This document shows, piece after piece, positions 5,676 to 7,235 of a stretch of 7,235 nucleotides of DNA. Under the pieces are notes generated by a model. That model searched no databases and was not told the DNA's origin. It saw only the letters and a program-made list of their open reading frames with translations. Source of the stretch: M55B120 sp965549355 (GTDB taxonomy: Bacteria; Actinomycetota; Humimicrobiia; Humimicrobiales; Humimicrobiaceae); NCBI GenBank assembly GCA_965549355.1, contig CBEVGD010000088.1:1-7235 (forward strand). The letters run 5' to 3'. The translations under genes were made by a program, and so were the position numbers. How positions within the stretch are numbered: the stretch's first letter is position 1; each line of letters begins with the position of its first letter.

Positions 5676-5704
5676 ATTATAATGAACCATTGTTCATAAG
5701 TCAA
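5676..5704 (-). promoter_or_regulatory. Near-consensus promoter of the DUF5320-like gene
   Basis: On the minus strand, TTGACT (plus 5699-5704, 5/6) lies 17 bp before a perfect TATAAT (plus 5676-5681). The predicted start is near 5669, giving a leader of about 36 nt with a strong ribosome-binding site. The second TATAAT created by the repeat lacks a usable -35. Confidence 0.82.
5682..5697. promoter_or_regulatory. Operator O1 inside the promoter spacer
   Basis: Perfect dyad ATGAAC-CATT-GTTCAT, filling 16 of the 17 bp between the -35 and -10 elements. A protein bound here would block RNA polymerase. Its centre is 26 bp from that of O2. Confidence 0.7.
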
Positions 5705-5724
5705 GGGATTATTTATATATTTTC

Positions 5725-5757
5725 AGGACCGCTTACACCCGACTAATAGCCTGTCCT
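5725..5757. repeat. Terminator-like hairpin upstream of the DUF5320-like promoter
   Basis: AGGAC (5725-5729) pairs with GTCCT (5753-5757), with further imperfect GC and TTA/TAA pairing inside. On the plus strand a T-run follows (5759-5764), which is the form of an intrinsic terminator, but no plus-strand gene lies upstream. On the minus strand it would form the very 5' end of an RNA started from the extended -10 at 5765-5773. Confidence 0.35.
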
Positions 5758-5764
5758 ATTTTTT

Positions 5765-5773
5765 ATTATAACA
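5765..5773 (-). promoter_or_regulatory. Possible second, distal extended -10 promoter
   Basis: On the minus strand it reads TGTTATAAT, the same perfect TGn-TATAAT as at 1123-1131. There is no recognisable -35. The predicted start is near 5758, about 90 bp upstream of the operator-controlled start. It could give a longer transcript of the DUF5320-like gene or a short RNA. Confidence 0.4.
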
Positions 5774-5831
5774 AAATTACCAGATCTAATATCTCTAATC
5801 ATATACGCTTACCATATCAGCAAATATTACT

Positions 5832-7178
5832 TTATTGCTGTCTCAATTCCTTAACAGCTATTTCCGCTGCATTGCTTATTTGATAAGCGACCGGAGATGC
5901 AGTCAATGCCGGATGCGTTCCCATCTGGAAAGTGGCTATATCATCAGCAGTCATCTTCTTATAAATACATCCGCTTATCAGATTAATAAGCTCCCCTCCT
6001 GATTTTGCACCAACAAGCTGGCCCCCTATAAGAATTCCCGTACCTTTTTCAAATATCAAATTTACTTTTAAATTACTTCCACCCGGCATACAGCCAGGAT
6101 GACAATTCGGTGCTTCGGCCTGGCCCATAACAATATCATAACCATTATTCTTTGCTTCGTTTACTGACATCCCGGATCTTGCAAATGCAGTATCTCCGAT
6201 AACTGTCGAGTATGTGCCTATGACCCCTTCATTTGATCTATTGATCTCGTAAAGATTGGCTCCGGCTATTCTAGCCTCATTTGCCGCTATTGAAGCTAAC
6301 ATAAGATTAACCGGTTTTTTATTGAAGAAGGATATCTTTTCGCAACAATCACCACAGGCAAAAACATTTTCATCATTCGTTTTCATATATCTATCTACTT
6401 TTATTGAGCCTTTTTCATTTACCTCTATCCCTGAATCTATAGCGATTTTGGCATTTGGTTTTGCACCTATACCGATTAGAAGAAGGTCCGCTTTGATGGT
6501 TTTACCACTGGAAAGTCTCACTCCATCTACTTTGGAATTTCCTGTAATCTCTTCCACTCTTTCATTGGTTATTATATTTACTCCTCTTTCCTTTATCAGT
6601 TTTTCGCCCTGCTTGCAACAATCTTCATCAAAAACAAGCATAAGACAATGTGGAAGCATCTCTACTACAGATACATTTAAGTCCCTGTTCTTTTTGCATT
6701 CATCGGCAAATTCCATCCCGATAAATCCACCGCCGATTATTACCATATCTTTAGATTTATCTACTTCTGCTAATAAAGATGCGAGGTATTTATCATCCTT
6801 TTTGACTGTATATATATTTTCCCTTTCAGCGCCTTTTATCGGAGGGACCATAGGATCTGAGCCAGTCGCAATAATGAGTTTATCATATTTAACAGTATCT
6901 CCCTTATCTGTCTCTACAGTTTTCTCATTCCTATCAATCTTTTCAGCTTCTCCGATCAAAAGCTCAATATTGTTTTTTTCCAGAACCGCATCTGGTACCA
7001 TATTTTTTTCCGGAGAACCGACAGTACCATAAATATATGGTATGCCGCATGGGATCAAAACATTATCCTCTTTCCTTACTATTAATACTTTTTTGCCTGG
7101 ATAAAACCTTCTGACCGTTATCGCTGCAGTAAGTCCTGCTGCACTCCCACCTAATATAACTACATCATATCCTTTCAT
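5832..7178 (-). CDS. FAD/NAD(P)-dependent pyridine-nucleotide oxidoreductase, CoA-disulfide reductase/NADH oxidase family (448 aa)
   Basis: Cytoplasmic flavoprotein that uses NAD(P)H to reduce a disulfide, polysulfide or oxygen; the true substrate is unknown. The first Rossmann motif for FAD is at 10-15 (GGSAAG), the redox Cys44 lies in P-C-G-I-P-Y (43-48), and the NAD(P) motif GGGFIG is at 149-154. The second FAD motif is at 272-279 (VFACGDCC), and the C-terminal dimerisation domain spans about 320-440. The single active Cys, not a CxxxxC pair, places it with CoA-disulfide reductase and Nox rather than with lipoamide or glutathione reductase. It has 11 cysteines, including Cys275/278/279 and Cys359/Cys363, which is many for the family. 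The ATG at 7178 follows a strong GAGGAGGT (plus 7183-7190). There is no rhodanese extension. No clear promoter is visible before the window edge. A DUF5320-like gene lies downstream on the same strand, but 198 bp away and with its own promoter. Confidence 0.9.
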   Translation of the reverse strand: MKGYDVVILGGSAAGLTAAITVRRFYPGKKVLIVRKEDNVLIPCGIPYIYGTVGSPEKNMVPDAVLEKNNIELLIGEAEKIDRNEKTVETDKGDTVKYDKLIIATGSDPMVPPIKGAERENIYTVKKDDKYLASLLAEVDKSKDMVIIGGGFIGMEFADECKKNRDLNVSVVEMLPHCLMLVFDEDCCKQGEKLIKERGVNIITNERVEEITGNSKVDGVRLSSGKTIKADLLLIGIGAKPNAKIAIDSGIEVNEKGSIKVDRYMKTNDENVFACGDCCEKISFFNKKPVNLMLASIAANEARIAGANLYEINRSNEGVIGTYSTVIGDTAFARSGMSVNEAKNNGYDIVMGQAEAPNCHPGCMPGGSNLKVNLIFEKGTGILIGGQLVGAKSGGELINLISGCIYKKMTADDIATFQMGTHPALTASPVAYQISNAAEIAVKELRQQ

Positions 7179-7235
7179 ATTTACCTCCTCTTAATAAAGT
7201 TAACAAAACAATAAACTCTCCTAATTGTTGATATA

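Larger units (their letters stand above)
5648..5699. repeat. Two tandem 26-bp repeats in the DUF5320-like gene promoter
   Basis: The units at 5648-5673 and 5674-5699 are directly abutting and identical except at one position (C5665 versus T5691). Each holds an inverted repeat ATGAAC-N4-GTTCAT, and each contains a TATAAT on the minus strand. The exact abutment suggests a tandem duplication of an operator-promoter unit. Confidence 0.9.

Noticed and set aside
5634..5690. N-terminal extension of the DUF5320-like protein to an ATG at 5690
   Set aside because: The extension is translated from the operator/promoter repeats and lies largely upstream of the predicted transcription start. The ATG at 5633 has an ideal ribosome-binding site and the family N-terminus.
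5648..5699. The tandem 26-bp repeats as a CRISPR or origin iteron array
   Set aside because: There are only two units and no spacers, and the units coincide precisely with the -35/-10 elements of a promoter. An operator duplication explains them better.
6256..7032. Long plus-strand open frame (258 codons) opposite the oxidoreductase
   Set aside because: It lies wholly antisense to a gene with clear FAD and NAD motifs. Its translation is low-complexity (Ser/Ile/Phe-rich) with no domain, and no ribosome-binding site is evident.

Overview
This is AT-rich bacterial DNA. It carries a primary sigma-70 factor, purine-rich Shine-Dalgarno sites, -35/-10 promoters and short intergenic gaps. Single-domain RRM proteins, a DUF5320-type Gly/Arg-rich protein and a cysteine-rich pyridine-nucleotide oxidoreductase together suggest an uncultured, probably anaerobic lineage. 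I cannot fix the phylum from this window. No rRNA, tRNA, CRISPR array, insertion sequence or phage gene was seen. No gene-free stretch exceeds about 200 bases.

Layout. The left edge (2-145, +) holds the last codons of a gene ending in one membrane helix. It is followed by a GNAT acetyltransferase (199-1080, +). An extended -10 promoter (1123-1131) and a leader of about 140 nt precede a small RRM RNA-binding protein (1278-1628, +). Next on the same strand is the primary sigma factor (1682-2782, +). Its reading frame has no ATG, GTG or TTG start that preserves region 1.1. The best-supported start is an ATT codon 7 nt after a GGAG site. Two inverted repeats separate it from a convergent second RRM gene (2896-3162, -), which has a near-consensus promoter and a leader of about 93 nt.

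The rest of the window is on the minus strand. A two-gene ABC-2 exporter operon (ATPase 4113-5033, permease 3357-4100) is driven from an extended -10 promoter at 5090-5117. A DUF5320-like protein (5232-5633) follows, and then an FAD/NAD(P)-dependent oxidoreductase of the CoA-disulfide reductase/NADH oxidase family (5832-7178).

How the parts fit. The locus pairs core transcription (sigma A) with two RNA-binding RRM proteins, one probably co-transcribed with the sigma gene. The sigma factor keeps the region 3.0 residues that read extended -10 elements, and several promoters in the window have a TGnTATAAT element. The most distinctive regulatory structure lies upstream of the DUF5320-like gene. 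There a 26-bp unit is repeated in tandem, each copy carrying an ATGAAC-N4-GTTCAT dyad. One dyad sits inside the 17-bp promoter spacer and the other covers the predicted transcription start, which is the layout of a tightly repressed gene whose regulator is not in this window.
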